Shown here piece after piece: positions 34,574 through 42,712 of a DNA stretch of 64,000 nucleotides. The notes below the pieces were generated by a model. The model was not told where the DNA came from. It saw only the letters and a program-made list of their open reading frames with translations, and ran no database searches. Numbering within the stretch: the stretch's first letter is position 1; every line of letters starts with the position of its first letter. The translations under genes were made by a program, and so were the position numbers. The DNA comes from Streptomyces zingiberis (GTDB taxonomy: Bacteria; Actinomycetota; Actinomycetes; Streptomycetales; Streptomycetaceae): assembly GCF_012034935.1 (NCBI RefSeq), contig NZ_JAATEN010000008.1, positions 124,001 through 188,000 on the forward strand. Direction: 5' to 3'.

Positions 34574-35938
34574 ATGCACCAGCTGCGTGTGGTCAACCCG
34601 GCCACCGAGGAGACCGTCGCGACCGTCGCGGAGACCACCCCCGAGGAGGTCGGGCGCGCCGTGGCGCGGGCCCGCGAGGCCCAGCGCGGCTGGGCCGCCC
34701 TCGCCCCCGCCGACCGCGCCCGGCTCCTGCGCCGCTTCGCCTCCGCCGTCGACGGAAGGCTGGAGGAACTGGCGCTGCTGGAGGTCCGCGAGGCCGGGCA
34801 CCCGATCGGCAACGCCCGCTGGGAGGCCGGTAACGTCCGCGACCTCCTCGACTACGCCGCCGGCGGGGTGGAGCGGCTGACGGGGCAGCAGATCCCGGTG
34901 GCCGGCGGGGTGAACCTCACCTTCGCGGAGCCGCTGGGGGTGGTCGCCGTCATCGCCCCGTGGAACTTCCCCCTGCCGATCGCCGCCTGGGGCACGGCCC
35001 CGGCCCTGGCCGCGGGCAACGCCGTCCTCCTCAAACCCGCCGAGACGACCCCGCTGACCGCTCTGCTCCTGGCCGAGATCGCCCTGGAGGCCGGGCTGCC
35101 CGAAGGGCTCCTCCAGACGCTGCCCGGTACCGGCGCGGTCACCGGCGAGGCGCTGGTGGACCACCCGGGTGTGGCCAAGGTGGTCTTCACCGGCTCCACC
35201 GCCGTCGGCAAGCGCATCATGGCCCGGTGCGCCGAGGGCGTGAAACGCGTGACGCTGGAACTCGGCGGCAAGAGCCCCAACCTCGTCTTCGCCGACGCCG
35301 ACCTCGAGAGGGCCGCGGCGAGCGCCCCCGCCTCCTTCCTCGACAACACCGGCCAGGACTGCTGCGCCCGCAGCCGCATCCTGGTGGAGTCCTCGGTGTA
35401 CGAGCGCTTCATGGAACTGCTGGAGCCGGCCGTGCACGCCTTCACCGCGGGGGACCCGGCCGACCCGGAGACCCGGATGGGCCCGCTGATCTCGGCCGCC
35501 CAGCGGGAGCGCGTACGGTCCTACGTCGCCGAGGACGCGCCGGCCGCCATCCGCGCCACGGCGCCCGCGGGGAAGGGCTTCTGGTACCCCGCCACGGTCC
35601 TGGAGGCCGCCGGCGCGGGCGCCGCCGCCGTGGACGAGGTCTTCGGGCCCGTCGCCACCGTGCAGCCCTTCGGGGACGAGGCCGAGGCCGTGGAGCTGGC
35701 CAACGCCACCCGCTACGGGCTCTCCGGGTCGGTCTGGACCCGGGACGCCGGACGCGCCCTGCGGGTCTCCCGCGCCGTCGCGGCCGGGAACCTCTCGGTC
35801 AACTCGCACGCCAGCGTGCGCTACGCGACCCCCTTCGGCGGTTACAAGGAGTCCGGGCTCGGCCGGGAGCTGGGCCCGGGGGCGCTCGCGGCCTTCACCG
35901 AGACCAAGAACGTGTTCATCGCCACCGACGCCGGCTGA
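34574..35938 (+). CDS. NAD(P)+-dependent aldehyde dehydrogenase
   Basis: 454 residues of the ALDH superfamily. Visible: FAEPLGVVAVIAPWNFPLPI, the coenzyme FTGSTAVGKRI loop, general-base Glu in LELGGKSPN, and catalytic Cys in NTGQDCCARSR. The C-terminal FGGYKESGLGRELG is typical. In this cluster it would oxidise a gamma-glutamyl amino-aldehyde to the acid. ATG 34574 follows GGGAGGG. The protein is some 25-35 residues shorter at the N-terminus than many ALDHs but begins in register with HQLRVVNPATEE, so it looks complete. Confidence 0.94.
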   Translation: MHQLRVVNPATEETVATVAETTPEEVGRAVARAREAQRGWAALAPADRARLLRRFASAVDGRLEELALLEVREAGHPIGNARWEAGNVRDLLDYAAGGVERLTGQQIPVAGGVNLTFAEPLGVVAVIAPWNFPLPIAAWGTAPALAAGNAVLLKPAETTPLTALLLAEIALEAGLPEGLLQTLPGTGAVTGEALVDHPGVAKVVFTGSTAVGKRIMARCAEGVKRVTLELGGKSPNLVFADADLERAAASAPASFLDNTGQDCCARSRILVESSVYERFMELLEPAVHAFTAGDPADPETRMGPLISAAQRERVRSYVAEDAPAAIRATAPAGKGFWYPATVLEAAGAGAAAVDEVFGPVATVQPFGDEAEAVELANATRYGLSGSVWTRDAGRALRVSRAVAAGNLSVNSHASVRYATPFGGYKESGLGRELGPGALAAFTETKNVFIATDAG

Positions 35939-36124
35939 CCGCCCCCGGGCCGGGCCACCCCACCGGGACGCTGAGCCGCCGCGCCGCGCCGATCCGCGCG
36001 CGTCCCGTCCCCGCACCGGCCCGCCACCGGGTGCCCGCACGCCGGTGCGCCCCGCCACCGCAGACCCCCGGCCGGGGACCGTCCCGGCCGTCGCCACCAC
36101 CCCGGAGCAGCGAGGAGAACCGCC

Positions 36125-36916
36125 GTGACCCAGTTGACGGACCAGCCCCAGTGCCGCCGCCTCCCCGGCCGGACCGCCGTCGTCACCGGAGCGGGCAGCG
36201 GCATCGGGCTCGCCACCGCCCGCCGGCTCGCGGCCGAGGGCGCCCGCGTGGTCTGCGCGGATGTCGACGAGAAGGCCGGCCGGGCCGCCGCCGAGGAGAC
36301 CGGCGGCCTCTTCGTCCCCGTGGACGTCACCGACGAGGGCCAGGTCGAGGCGTTGTTCCGCACCGCCCACGAGACCTACGGCTCGGTGGACGTGGCCTTC
36401 AACAACGCCGGGATCTCGCCCCCCGAGGACGACTCCGTCCTCACCACGGACCTGGACACCTGGCGGCGGGTCCAGGAGACCAACCTCACCTCCGTCTTCC
36501 TCTGCTGCAAGCACGCCATCCCGTACATGCGCCGGCAGCGGCGCGGCTCCGTCATCAACACCGCCTCCTTCGTGGCCCGGGTCGGCGCGGCCACCTCCCA
36601 GATCAGCTACACGGCCTCCAAGGGCGGGGTGCTCGCCCTCTCGCGGGAACTGGGCGTGCAGTTCGCCCGGGAGGGGATCCGCGTCAACGCCCTGTGCCCG
36701 GGACCGGTCAACACCCCGCTGCTGAAGGAGCTGTTCGCCAAGGACCCGGAGCGGGCCGCGCGGCGCCTGGTGCACGTGCCCGGCGGCCGTTTCGCCGAGC
36801 CGGAGGAGATCGCCGCCGCGGTGGCCTTCCTCGCCAGTGACGACTCCTCATTCGTGAACGCGGCGGAGTTCCTGGTGGACGGCGGCATCGCCGGCGCCTA
36901 CGTCACCCCCCTCTGA
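36125..36916 (+). CDS. Short-chain dehydrogenase/reductase
   Basis: 263-residue classical SDR. Cofactor motif TGAGSGIGLA, NNAG, and the Ser-Tyr-Lys triad in NTASFVARV...SQISYTASKGG are present. The acidic residue after beta-2 (VCADVDEKAG) favours NAD(H). It lies 186 nt after the aldehyde dehydrogenase in the same direction. In an ethanolamine-type route it could oxidise the alcohol of gamma-glutamylethanolamide to the aldehyde used by the ALDH, which is why an amino-alcohol is a better guess than a polyamine. GTG 36125 follows GCGAGGAGAAC. Confidence 0.93.
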   Translation: MTQLTDQPQCRRLPGRTAVVTGAGSGIGLATARRLAAEGARVVCADVDEKAGRAAAEETGGLFVPVDVTDEGQVEALFRTAHETYGSVDVAFNNAGISPPEDDSVLTTDLDTWRRVQETNLTSVFLCCKHAIPYMRRQRRGSVINTASFVARVGAATSQISYTASKGGVLALSRELGVQFAREGIRVNALCPGPVNTPLLKELFAKDPERAARRLVHVPGGRFAEPEEIAAAVAFLASDDSSFVNAAEFLVDGGIAGAYVTPL

Positions 36917-36929
36917 CCCCGGGTCCGGG

Positions 36930-36956
36930 ACACCGGTCCGCCGGGGGGACCGGTGT
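36930..36956 (+). terminator. Terminator after the SDR gene
   Basis: Perfect 10-bp arms ACACCGGTCC / GGACCGGTGT with a 7-nt loop, 13 nt past the stop; ends the amine gene set. Confidence 0.85.
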
Positions 36957-36961
36957 ACGAA

Positions 36962-36982
36962 CGGTGACCGTCACCGTAGGCT
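36962..36982 (+). promoter_or_regulatory. Operator-like palindrome abutting a leaderless -10 box
   Basis: CGGTGAC-C-GTCACCG (36962-36976) directly followed by TAGGCT (36977-36982), which is 6 nt before the GTG start at 36989. Confidence 0.6.
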
Positions 36983-36988
36983 GAGCGG

Positions 36989-37963
36989 GTGAGCATGACG
37001 ACACCCCCCGGCTGGTATCCCGACCCCGGACAGCCGGGTGACGGACCGGCGTCGGAACGCTGGTGGGACGGGTCCGGATGGACCGACCACACCCGCGAGG
37101 CCGAGGCCGGCGGCACCTTCCCGCCCTCCGGTGGCTTCGGACCGCCGCCCGGCCCGCCCGCGTACGGCTTCCGGGCCGAGCAGGCCCGGCCCGGCGGCTC
37201 CCGCTCCACCCGGATCGCCGTCCTGGTCGCCGCAGCCGTGGTGCTGGTCGCGGCCATCGCCGGCGGCATCGTGCTGCTCGGCAGCGGGGACGGCGGGGGC
37301 ACGGCGGCGCCCGCGCCGACGCGCCCCGTCCCGCCGTCCCTGCCCGGTGAGGGCGGCTCCGGCGGGCAGGACGGCGGCCCGTACGGCGAGCCGCCCGGCG
37401 AGCCCCCGGGCACCGGCGGCCGCGCGCTGGACGCCCTGAACGGCATCTCCCTCCCGGTGCCCGAGGGCTGGGAGGGCCGCAGCGGCAGCGAGGGCGCGGG
37501 CCTCACCACCGGGCCCTACCCCTGCCCCGGTGACGAGGAGCTCAACTGCGTGCGCGGCGGGGTGAGTTCGCTGGCGGCCGAGGGGTACGAGGCCGAAACG
37601 GCCAAGGGGGTCGCCGAGGAGGACATCCCGCTCAACGCCGAGGCGTCCTACGGCAAGAGCCCCCGCACCGGGGACGACGCCTATGGGGGGATCGCCTCCC
37701 ACGAGGAGGTCAGGTCCGAGCCCGTGACGGTCGCGGGGGCGGAGGGCTACCTGGTCCGCTGGAAGCTGGAGACGGAGCAGGGTGACGGCGGCTACGTGCA
37801 GTCGGTGGCCTTCCCCTCGCCACAGGACCCGGATCGGTTCGCCCTCATCCGCTTCGGTTTCGACGCCGGGGACAAGGCGCCGGATCCGGCCGAGATGGAC
37901 GCCATCGTGGCGGGCGTCGAAGCGGTGGCCGGCGCCGGCGGCTCCGGGGGGCGCGAGGTCTGA
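36989..37963 (+). CDS. DUF2510-domain membrane-anchored protein
   Basis: 324 residues. The N-terminal DUF2510 motif (PPGWYPDPG...RWWDGSGWTDHT) is cytosolic, followed by a Pro/Gly-rich linker, one transmembrane segment (about 70-95, RIAVLVAAAVVLVAAIAGGIVLL) and an extracytoplasmic domain of about 180 residues with no recognised family. The function of such proteins is unknown. GTG 36989 fits a leaderless transcript; ATG 36995 is in frame. Convergent with the aldolase-like gene. Confidence 0.85.
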   Translation: MSMTTPPGWYPDPGQPGDGPASERWWDGSGWTDHTREAEAGGTFPPSGGFGPPPGPPAYGFRAEQARPGGSRSTRIAVLVAAAVVLVAAIAGGIVLLGSGDGGGTAAPAPTRPVPPSLPGEGGSGGQDGGPYGEPPGEPPGTGGRALDALNGISLPVPEGWEGRSGSEGAGLTTGPYPCPGDEELNCVRGGVSSLAAEGYEAETAKGVAEEDIPLNAEASYGKSPRTGDDAYGGIASHEEVRSEPVTVAGAEGYLVRWKLETEQGDGGYVQSVAFPSPQDPDRFALIRFGFDAGDKAPDPAEMDAIVAGVEAVAGAGGSGGREV

Positions 37964-37973
37964 GGTGTCACCG

Positions 37974-37988
37974 GGCGGCCGGGCCGCC
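37974..37988. terminator. Possible bidirectional hairpin
   Basis: GGCGGCC-G-GGCCGCC between the convergent DUF2510 and aldolase-like genes; further short GC hairpins follow it. Confidence 0.35.
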
Positions 37989-38041
37989 ATCCGGCACCCG
38001 GTCCCGCCGGGCGCCGGGTCCGGCCCACGGCGGTCGCCCCG

Positions 38042-39247
38042 TCACAGGAAAGTCCGGCCCTCGCCCCGGTAGGTCGGCACCTCCGCCACCACCCGGTCCT
38101 CCTCCACCAGCAGCAACCGGTCGAAGCGCTCGCACAGTTCACCTGCCTTGGCGTGCCGGAACCACACCCGGTCCCCGATCCGCAGCCGGTCCGCGGCCGG
38201 CCCGAGCAGCGGGGTCTGCACCTCGCCCGCGGCCTCCAGCGGGTCGTACCGCAGCCCCGCCGGGAGGTAGGGCTGGGGCAGCCGGTCCAGGCCGGCCGGG
38301 CCGGAGGCCGGGTACCCGCCGCCGAGCACCGTCACCACCCCGGGCCCCGGCCGGCGCACCACCGGCAGCGCGAACAGCGCCGCCGGACGGCCCCGGAAGG
38401 AGGTGAAGTCGTCGAAGAGGCGCGGGGTGAACAACCCCGAGCCCGCGGCGATCTCCGTCACCGCCTCCTCGGCCGCGGTGTGCTGCACGCTGCCCGTCCC
38501 GCCGCCGTTGACGAACTCCAGGCCGGGCACGACCTCCCGCACGGCGCGGACCGCCGCCGCGCGCCGGGCCGTCAGCTCCCGCCGCGCCACGGCCTGCATC
38601 AGCCGCACCGCGCGCGACCGCAGCGGCCGGCCGGCCACCGCGTCACCGACCCCCGCCACATGCCCCTCGTAGGCCATCAGCCCCACCAGGCGGAAGCCGG
38701 GGCGGGCGGCCACCGCCCCGGCCAGCGCGGCCAGCTCCTCGGGGGCGTGCACCGGGGAGCGGCGCGGGCCGAACCGCACCCGCCCGCCGAGCAGCCGCAG
38801 TGTGGTGTCCAGCTCCAGGCAGACGCGGACCTCCGCGCCGCCGCCCGCCGCGCGGGCCGCGTCGATCAGGTCGAGCTGCCCGGGGTCGTCGACCAGCACC
38901 GTGACCGCCGCCGCCAGATCCGGGTCGGCGGTCAGCTCGGCGAAGCCCGCGCGGTCCGCCGACGGATAGGCCAGCAGCACGTCCGTCACCCCGGAGCGGG
39001 CCAGCCACAGCGACTCGGCGAGAGTGAACGACATCACCCCGGCGAACCCCTCCCGGGACAGCGCCCGTTCCAGCAGCGCCCGGCACCGCACCGACTTCGA
39101 CGCCAGGCGTACCGGCTTGCCACCCGCCCGCCGCACCAGATCGGCGGCGTTCGCGTCGAAGGCGGCGAGGTCGACGACGGCCAGCGGGGGGTCGAACCGC
39201 GCGGTGGCGCGGTCGTAGCGGTCACGGTCCGGGGACGCGGCATCCAT
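38042..39247 (-). CDS. PLP-dependent D-threonine aldolase/D-serine dehydratase-like enzyme
   Basis: 401-residue fold-type III (alanine racemase N-domain) enzyme. The PLP Lys is in RLASKSVRCRAL at the end of the first strand; LAYPSADR, LELDTTLRLLG and GLMAYEGHVAGVG are barrel strands; the C-terminal beta domain has the metal-binding-type RIGDRVWFRHAKAGELCERF with His and Cys. It probably acts on a D-3-hydroxy amino acid. ATG 39247 follows AGGGTGAT. A perfect 8-bp palindrome lies 20-40 nt upstream. Divergent from the proline-rich membrane protein gene. Confidence 0.88.
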   Translation of the reverse strand: MDAASPDRDRYDRATARFDPPLAVVDLAAFDANAADLVRRAGGKPVRLASKSVRCRALLERALSREGFAGVMSFTLAESLWLARSGVTDVLLAYPSADRAGFAELTADPDLAAAVTVLVDDPGQLDLIDAARAAGGGAEVRVCLELDTTLRLLGGRVRFGPRRSPVHAPEELAALAGAVAARPGFRLVGLMAYEGHVAGVGDAVAGRPLRSRAVRLMQAVARRELTARRAAAVRAVREVVPGLEFVNGGGTGSVQHTAAEEAVTEIAAGSGLFTPRLFDDFTSFRGRPAALFALPVVRRPGPGVVTVLGGGYPASGPAGLDRLPQPYLPAGLRYDPLEAAGEVQTPLLGPAADRLRIGDRVWFRHAKAGELCERFDRLLLVEEDRVVAEVPTYRGEGRTFL

Positions 39248-39267
39248 GGGGATCACCCTGCCAGAAC

Positions 39268-39287
39268 CCCCTACCGGCGGGTAGGGG
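39268..39287. promoter_or_regulatory. Operator-like inverted repeat upstream of the aldolase-like gene
   Basis: CCCCTACC-GGCG-GGTAGGGG, perfect 8-bp arms. On the minus strand it sits where the core promoter is expected. Confidence 0.55.
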
Positions 39288-39322
39288 ATGCTCGGGGCAA
39301 ACCGGCCAAGCCGCCGGATCGG

Positions 39323-39353
39323 TTGCCGCGGGGGCGGCCGGTCATCGTAAAGT
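39323..39353 (+). promoter_or_regulatory. Candidate promoter of the membrane protein-mycosin pair
   Basis: TTGCCG (39323-39328) and TAAAGT (39348-39353), 19-nt spacer. Downstream, ACCGACCAAG is repeated twice in tandem (39443-39462) next to the ribosome site AGGGGGG. Confidence 0.4.
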
Positions 39354-39442
39354 GACGCCACGCCCACGGTCATCCGGCCGTCAGGCGTCTGTACCGGCAT
39401 CAACGGACCTGCCCCGCACGGCGATCGGCGGACCGGACGAAC

Positions 39443-39462
39443 ACCGACCAAGACCGACCAAG
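39443..39462. repeat. 10-bp tandem repeat, 2 copies
   Basis: Two perfect copies of ACCGACCAAG in the 5' leader just before the ribosome site of the gene at 39471. Confidence 0.85.
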
Positions 39463-39470
39463 GGGGGCGG

Positions 39471-40919
39471 ATGAGCGCCGAGGCCCCGCGCGCGTCCGCC
39501 CCGCACCCGGGGGATCGCGTGCCCGACGACGAGCCGTCCTGGTTCGGCGGACACCCGGCACCCGTCCCGGAGGCCGCCCCCGGCCGCCGGACACCGCCAC
39601 GGCCCGCGGTGCCGCCGCAGCCGTCCGGCCCGCCGCCGTACCCACCGCCGTTCCCGCCCTCCGCTCCGTCCGCGTATCCGCCGGACCGGCCGGCGGCGCG
39701 GACCGCGCCGGGCCCGCCGCCCGTGCCACCCGCGCCCGCCGGGTGGTCCGCCCCGGCGGAGACACCCCCGCGCCCCCAGCGGCCACCGGAGCCACCGGAG
39801 GCGGGATGGCCCGGTGCCGCCGGTCCGTACACCGCTCCTGCCCCGGAGGTGCCCGCCCCCCGGCGGGCGGAGCCGGGCCGCGGCGAGGGGACGGGCACGC
39901 CGCCGGCGTTCCCCGAGCCCTCCGCCTTCCCGCCGCCCGGACCGGAGGCGTTCGCGGTCCCGGAGTGGACCGGGCGACCGGAACCGGCGCCCGGCGCCAC
40001 CGGTCCTGAGACCGGCCGCCCCCGCTTCACCTGGGAGGACTGGGAGAAGTGGGACCGATGGGAGCGCGGTCGCACCCCCGCGCCCCGCGCCACCGGGCCG
40101 GACCTGCGGACCCGCCTGCGGCGGCTGGCCCCCCGGGCCGTGGCCGAGCGCCTGGGGCGGATACGCCCGCCGGTGCGCACCGCCGCCGTCGCGGTCTGCC
40201 TGGTCCTCGGGCTGGGCCTGCTGGGCGGCGCCGCCGCGGGCACCTGGCTGACCGGCGGCTCCGGGGAACGGAGCGCCGACGAGAGCCGCTTCGACGCCGC
40301 CCGCGCCCTGTGGCACAGCGTCCCCGTCGACCGGATCTTCCCCCGCACCCTCGAGGGCGAGGGCGCGGGCCCGGGCTCCACCGACCGCACCTGGGTCCGG
40401 GTCGCCGTCGCCCGCGACGGTGACTGCGCCGAGGCGTTCGATCCGCTGCTGGCCGACGTCCTCTCCCCGGTCGGCTGTGAACGCCTGCTGCGCGCCACCT
40501 ACGTGGACGTCACCGGGACCACCCTGACCACCGTCGGCGTGGTCGTCACCCGGGCCGGCCCGGCCGTCAGCGAGGAGCTGCGGGACCGCTTCGAGGAGGA
40601 GGGCCTGGGCGGCCGCCGCGATCTGATCCCGCGCCCGTACGCCCCCGAGTCCTCCCCGGCCGCCGGGTTCGGCGACCGCCAGCGCGGATCCTGGACCGTC
40701 CGGGTGCTGACCGATCTCCCGGCCGTCGTCTACGCGGTCTCCGGGTTCACCGACGGCCGTGTGGTGAGCGACCGCCTCGCCGCCGAGGAGGCCGTGGCCG
40801 AGGGCGCGACCGAGACCCCGGCCCAGGCGGGCCTCGGCCACGACGCGCGCGGCGTCGCCGACCGCGTGACCCGCGGCTACCGCAAGGCCGCCGAGACACA
40901 GCAGGAGAGCCTCCGATGA
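39471..40919 (+). CDS. Proline-rich single-span membrane protein paired with a mycosin
   Basis: 482 residues, no recognised family. The first ~200 residues are Pro/Ala/Glu-rich and probably disordered in the cytosol, ending in a Trp-rich FTWEDWEKWDRWERG patch. A transmembrane helix (about 240-262, VAVCLVLGLGLLGGAAAG) leads to an extracytoplasmic domain of about 220 residues with a CAEAFDPL...VGCERLLRATY Cys pair. Its stop overlaps the start of the mycosin gene (ATGA), so the two are translationally coupled. The topology suggests an anchor, regulator or substrate of the protease. Confidence 0.8.
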   Translation: MSAEAPRASAPHPGDRVPDDEPSWFGGHPAPVPEAAPGRRTPPRPAVPPQPSGPPPYPPPFPPSAPSAYPPDRPAARTAPGPPPVPPAPAGWSAPAETPPRPQRPPEPPEAGWPGAAGPYTAPAPEVPAPRRAEPGRGEGTGTPPAFPEPSAFPPPGPEAFAVPEWTGRPEPAPGATGPETGRPRFTWEDWEKWDRWERGRTPAPRATGPDLRTRLRRLAPRAVAERLGRIRPPVRTAAVAVCLVLGLGLLGGAAAGTWLTGGSGERSADESRFDAARALWHSVPVDRIFPRTLEGEGAGPGSTDRTWVRVAVARDGDCAEAFDPLLADVLSPVGCERLLRATYVDVTGTTLTTVGVVVTRAGPAVSEELRDRFEEEGLGGRRDLIPRPYAPESSPAAGFGDRQRGSWTVRVLTDLPAVVYAVSGFTDGRVVSDRLAAEEAVAEGATETPAQAGLGHDARGVADRVTRGYRKAAETQQESLR

Positions 40920-42274
40920 CGCCGCACCAGCCCGCACCGCGGGAGACCGCACCGGTACCCGCCTCGGCGGCCCGCGGCGCCGCGTCCCGTCCGGTACCGC
41001 GCGGCTCCGGCACCGCCTCTCGCGCCGGTGACCCGGGCCGCCCGGCCCGCTCACGCCCCCGGCGGGTCCGGCGGTTCGCGGGCGCGCTGCGCCGCTGCGC
41101 CGCCGTCCTCGCCCTGACCGCCGTGGTCTCCACCGGGCTGGCCGGCGCGTCCCCCGCGCACGCCGACGCGATACGGGACCGGCAGTGGGGTCTGGAGGCG
41201 CTCCGTGCCGAGGAGGCGTGGCGGACCACCCGCGGCGAGGGCGTCACGGTCGCCGTGCTGGACACCGGCGTCGACGACTCCCATCCGGACCTCTCCGGGC
41301 AGGTCCTCGAGGGCAGGGACTTCATCGGTTTCGGCGCCGCGCGCGGTGACCGTTCCTGGGCCCGTCACGGCACCGCCATGGCCGGGATCATCGCGGGCAA
41401 GGGGCACGGCCCGGACGGGACCGAGGGCGTGCTGGGCATCGCCCCGGGCGCCCGGATCCTGCCCGTCCGGGTGATCCTGGAGGACAGCGACCCGGCCCGT
41501 AAGCGGGCCCGCGGCAACCGTGGCGGCGCGCTCGCCGAGGGCATCCGCTGGGCCGCCGACCAGGGCGCCGACGTCATCAACCTCTCCCTGGGCGACGACA
41601 GCGAGTCCGCCCACCCCGAGCCGGGCGAGGACTCCGCCGTGCAGTACGCGCTCGCCAAGGGCGCCGTCGTGGTGGCCTCCGCCGGAAACGGCGGCGAGGA
41701 CGGCGACCGGGTCTCCTACCCGGCGGCCTACCCGGGGGTGATCGCCGTCACCGCGGTGGACCGGGACGGCAGCCGCGCCCCCTTCTCCACCCGCCGCTGG
41801 TACGCCACCGTGTGCGCCCCCGGCGTGGACATCGTCATCGCCGACCCCGACCGGCGCTACTACGAGGGCTGGGGCACCAGCGCCGCCGCCGCCTTCGTCT
41901 CCGGCTCCGCCGCGCTGGTCCGCTCCGCCCACCCGGAGCTGAGCCCCGCCCAGGTCAAGCGGTTGCTGGAGGACACGGCCCGGGACACCCCGCCGGGCGG
42001 CCGCAGTGACGCCCTGGGCGCCGGGCTGGTCGACCCGGCGGGGGCCGTCGAGGCGGGGGCGGCCGTCAGCCCGCGCCCGCAGCGGCCCGTCCCCGCCGGG
42101 TACGGACAGCGGTACTTCGGCGCGGGCCCGGACACGAGCACGGAGGAGGACGGCGCCGGTCTCCCCGCGCTGTCCGCCGCGGTCGCGGGCGCGACGCTGC
42201 TCACCACCGCCGGCGTGCTGTGGCGCTCCGGCCGCCGTACCCGCCGCGCGGACCTTCCCTTCCCGCTCCGCTGA
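40916..42274 (+). CDS. S8 subtilisin-like serine protease, mycosin (MycP) type
   Basis: 452 residues. A long basic N-terminus and signal sequence (to about ASPAHA) precede the S8 domain with the triad Asp116 (DTGVDDSHPDL), His151 (RHGTAMAG) and Ser322 (GTSAAAAFVSG), and the oxyanion Asn in ASAGNGG. A C-terminal transmembrane helix (LPALSAAVAGATLLTTAGVL) and basic tail anchor it, the type VII secretion mycosin layout. No eccB/C/D/E or WXG100 gene is present, so it is outside an ESX locus. Confidence 0.92.
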   Translation: MTPHQPAPRETAPVPASAARGAASRPVPRGSGTASRAGDPGRPARSRPRRVRRFAGALRRCAAVLALTAVVSTGLAGASPAHADAIRDRQWGLEALRAEEAWRTTRGEGVTVAVLDTGVDDSHPDLSGQVLEGRDFIGFGAARGDRSWARHGTAMAGIIAGKGHGPDGTEGVLGIAPGARILPVRVILEDSDPARKRARGNRGGALAEGIRWAADQGADVINLSLGDDSESAHPEPGEDSAVQYALAKGAVVVASAGNGGEDGDRVSYPAAYPGVIAVTAVDRDGSRAPFSTRRWYATVCAPGVDIVIADPDRRYYEGWGTSAAAAFVSGSAALVRSAHPELSPAQVKRLLEDTARDTPPGGRSDALGAGLVDPAGAVEAGAAVSPRPQRPVPAGYGQRYFGAGPDTSTEEDGAGLPALSAAVAGATLLTTAGVLWRSGRRTRRADLPFPLR

Positions 42275-42712
42275 TCCCGCCCGGCGGAGCACCGGACTCC
42301 GCTCCCTGGCCCGCGCCACCGGTGGCCCACAGCCCGGGCCGGATCGCGCGGCCGCGTCCGGCCGCGGCCGGTCCTGCCGGTCCCGGGCGGCCTGCCGACC
42401 GCGGCGGCCGCGGTCCCACCGGGCGGATCACCCCGGGAACCGGCCGGCCGCGAGGGGAAGCCCGGCCCTGACCTTGGCCCCCGCCTCGCCCCAGCCCCAG
42501 CTCCGGCCTGACCTCGGCGCTGGCCCCGCGACCGGCCCCCGCGACCGATCCCCGGCCCCGGCCCCGGCCTGGCCCCGGACCCAGCCCTGGTCCCGGCCTG
42601 GCCCCGGGAGCGGCTCCGGCCCCGGCCCTGGCCCGTCCTTCCGTCCGCGTGGCCCATGGGGCCGGCGGGCCACCCCGCGGACCCGTCCGCCCCGGCCGAT
42701 ACCCTCGGTCGC
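42275..42712. other. Intergenic region, 438 nt
   Basis: Starts with small palindromes (GCGGAG/CTCCGC at 42284-42302; GCCACCGGTGGC at 42316-42327) that may end the mycosin transcript, then a long imperfect C/G repeat (42468-42636). TACCCT (42700-42705) is a possible leaderless -10 for sseB, 7 nt before its GTG. No gene seen. Confidence 0.45.
42468..42636. repeat. Low-complexity imperfect hexamer-like repeat
   Basis: Runs of CCTGGCCCC-, CCCCGGCC- and CCGGCCTGG-like words repeated with drift for about 170 nt. One frame on the minus strand reads as an artefactual Gly/Arg/Ala/Pro-rich peptide. Confidence 0.7.
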
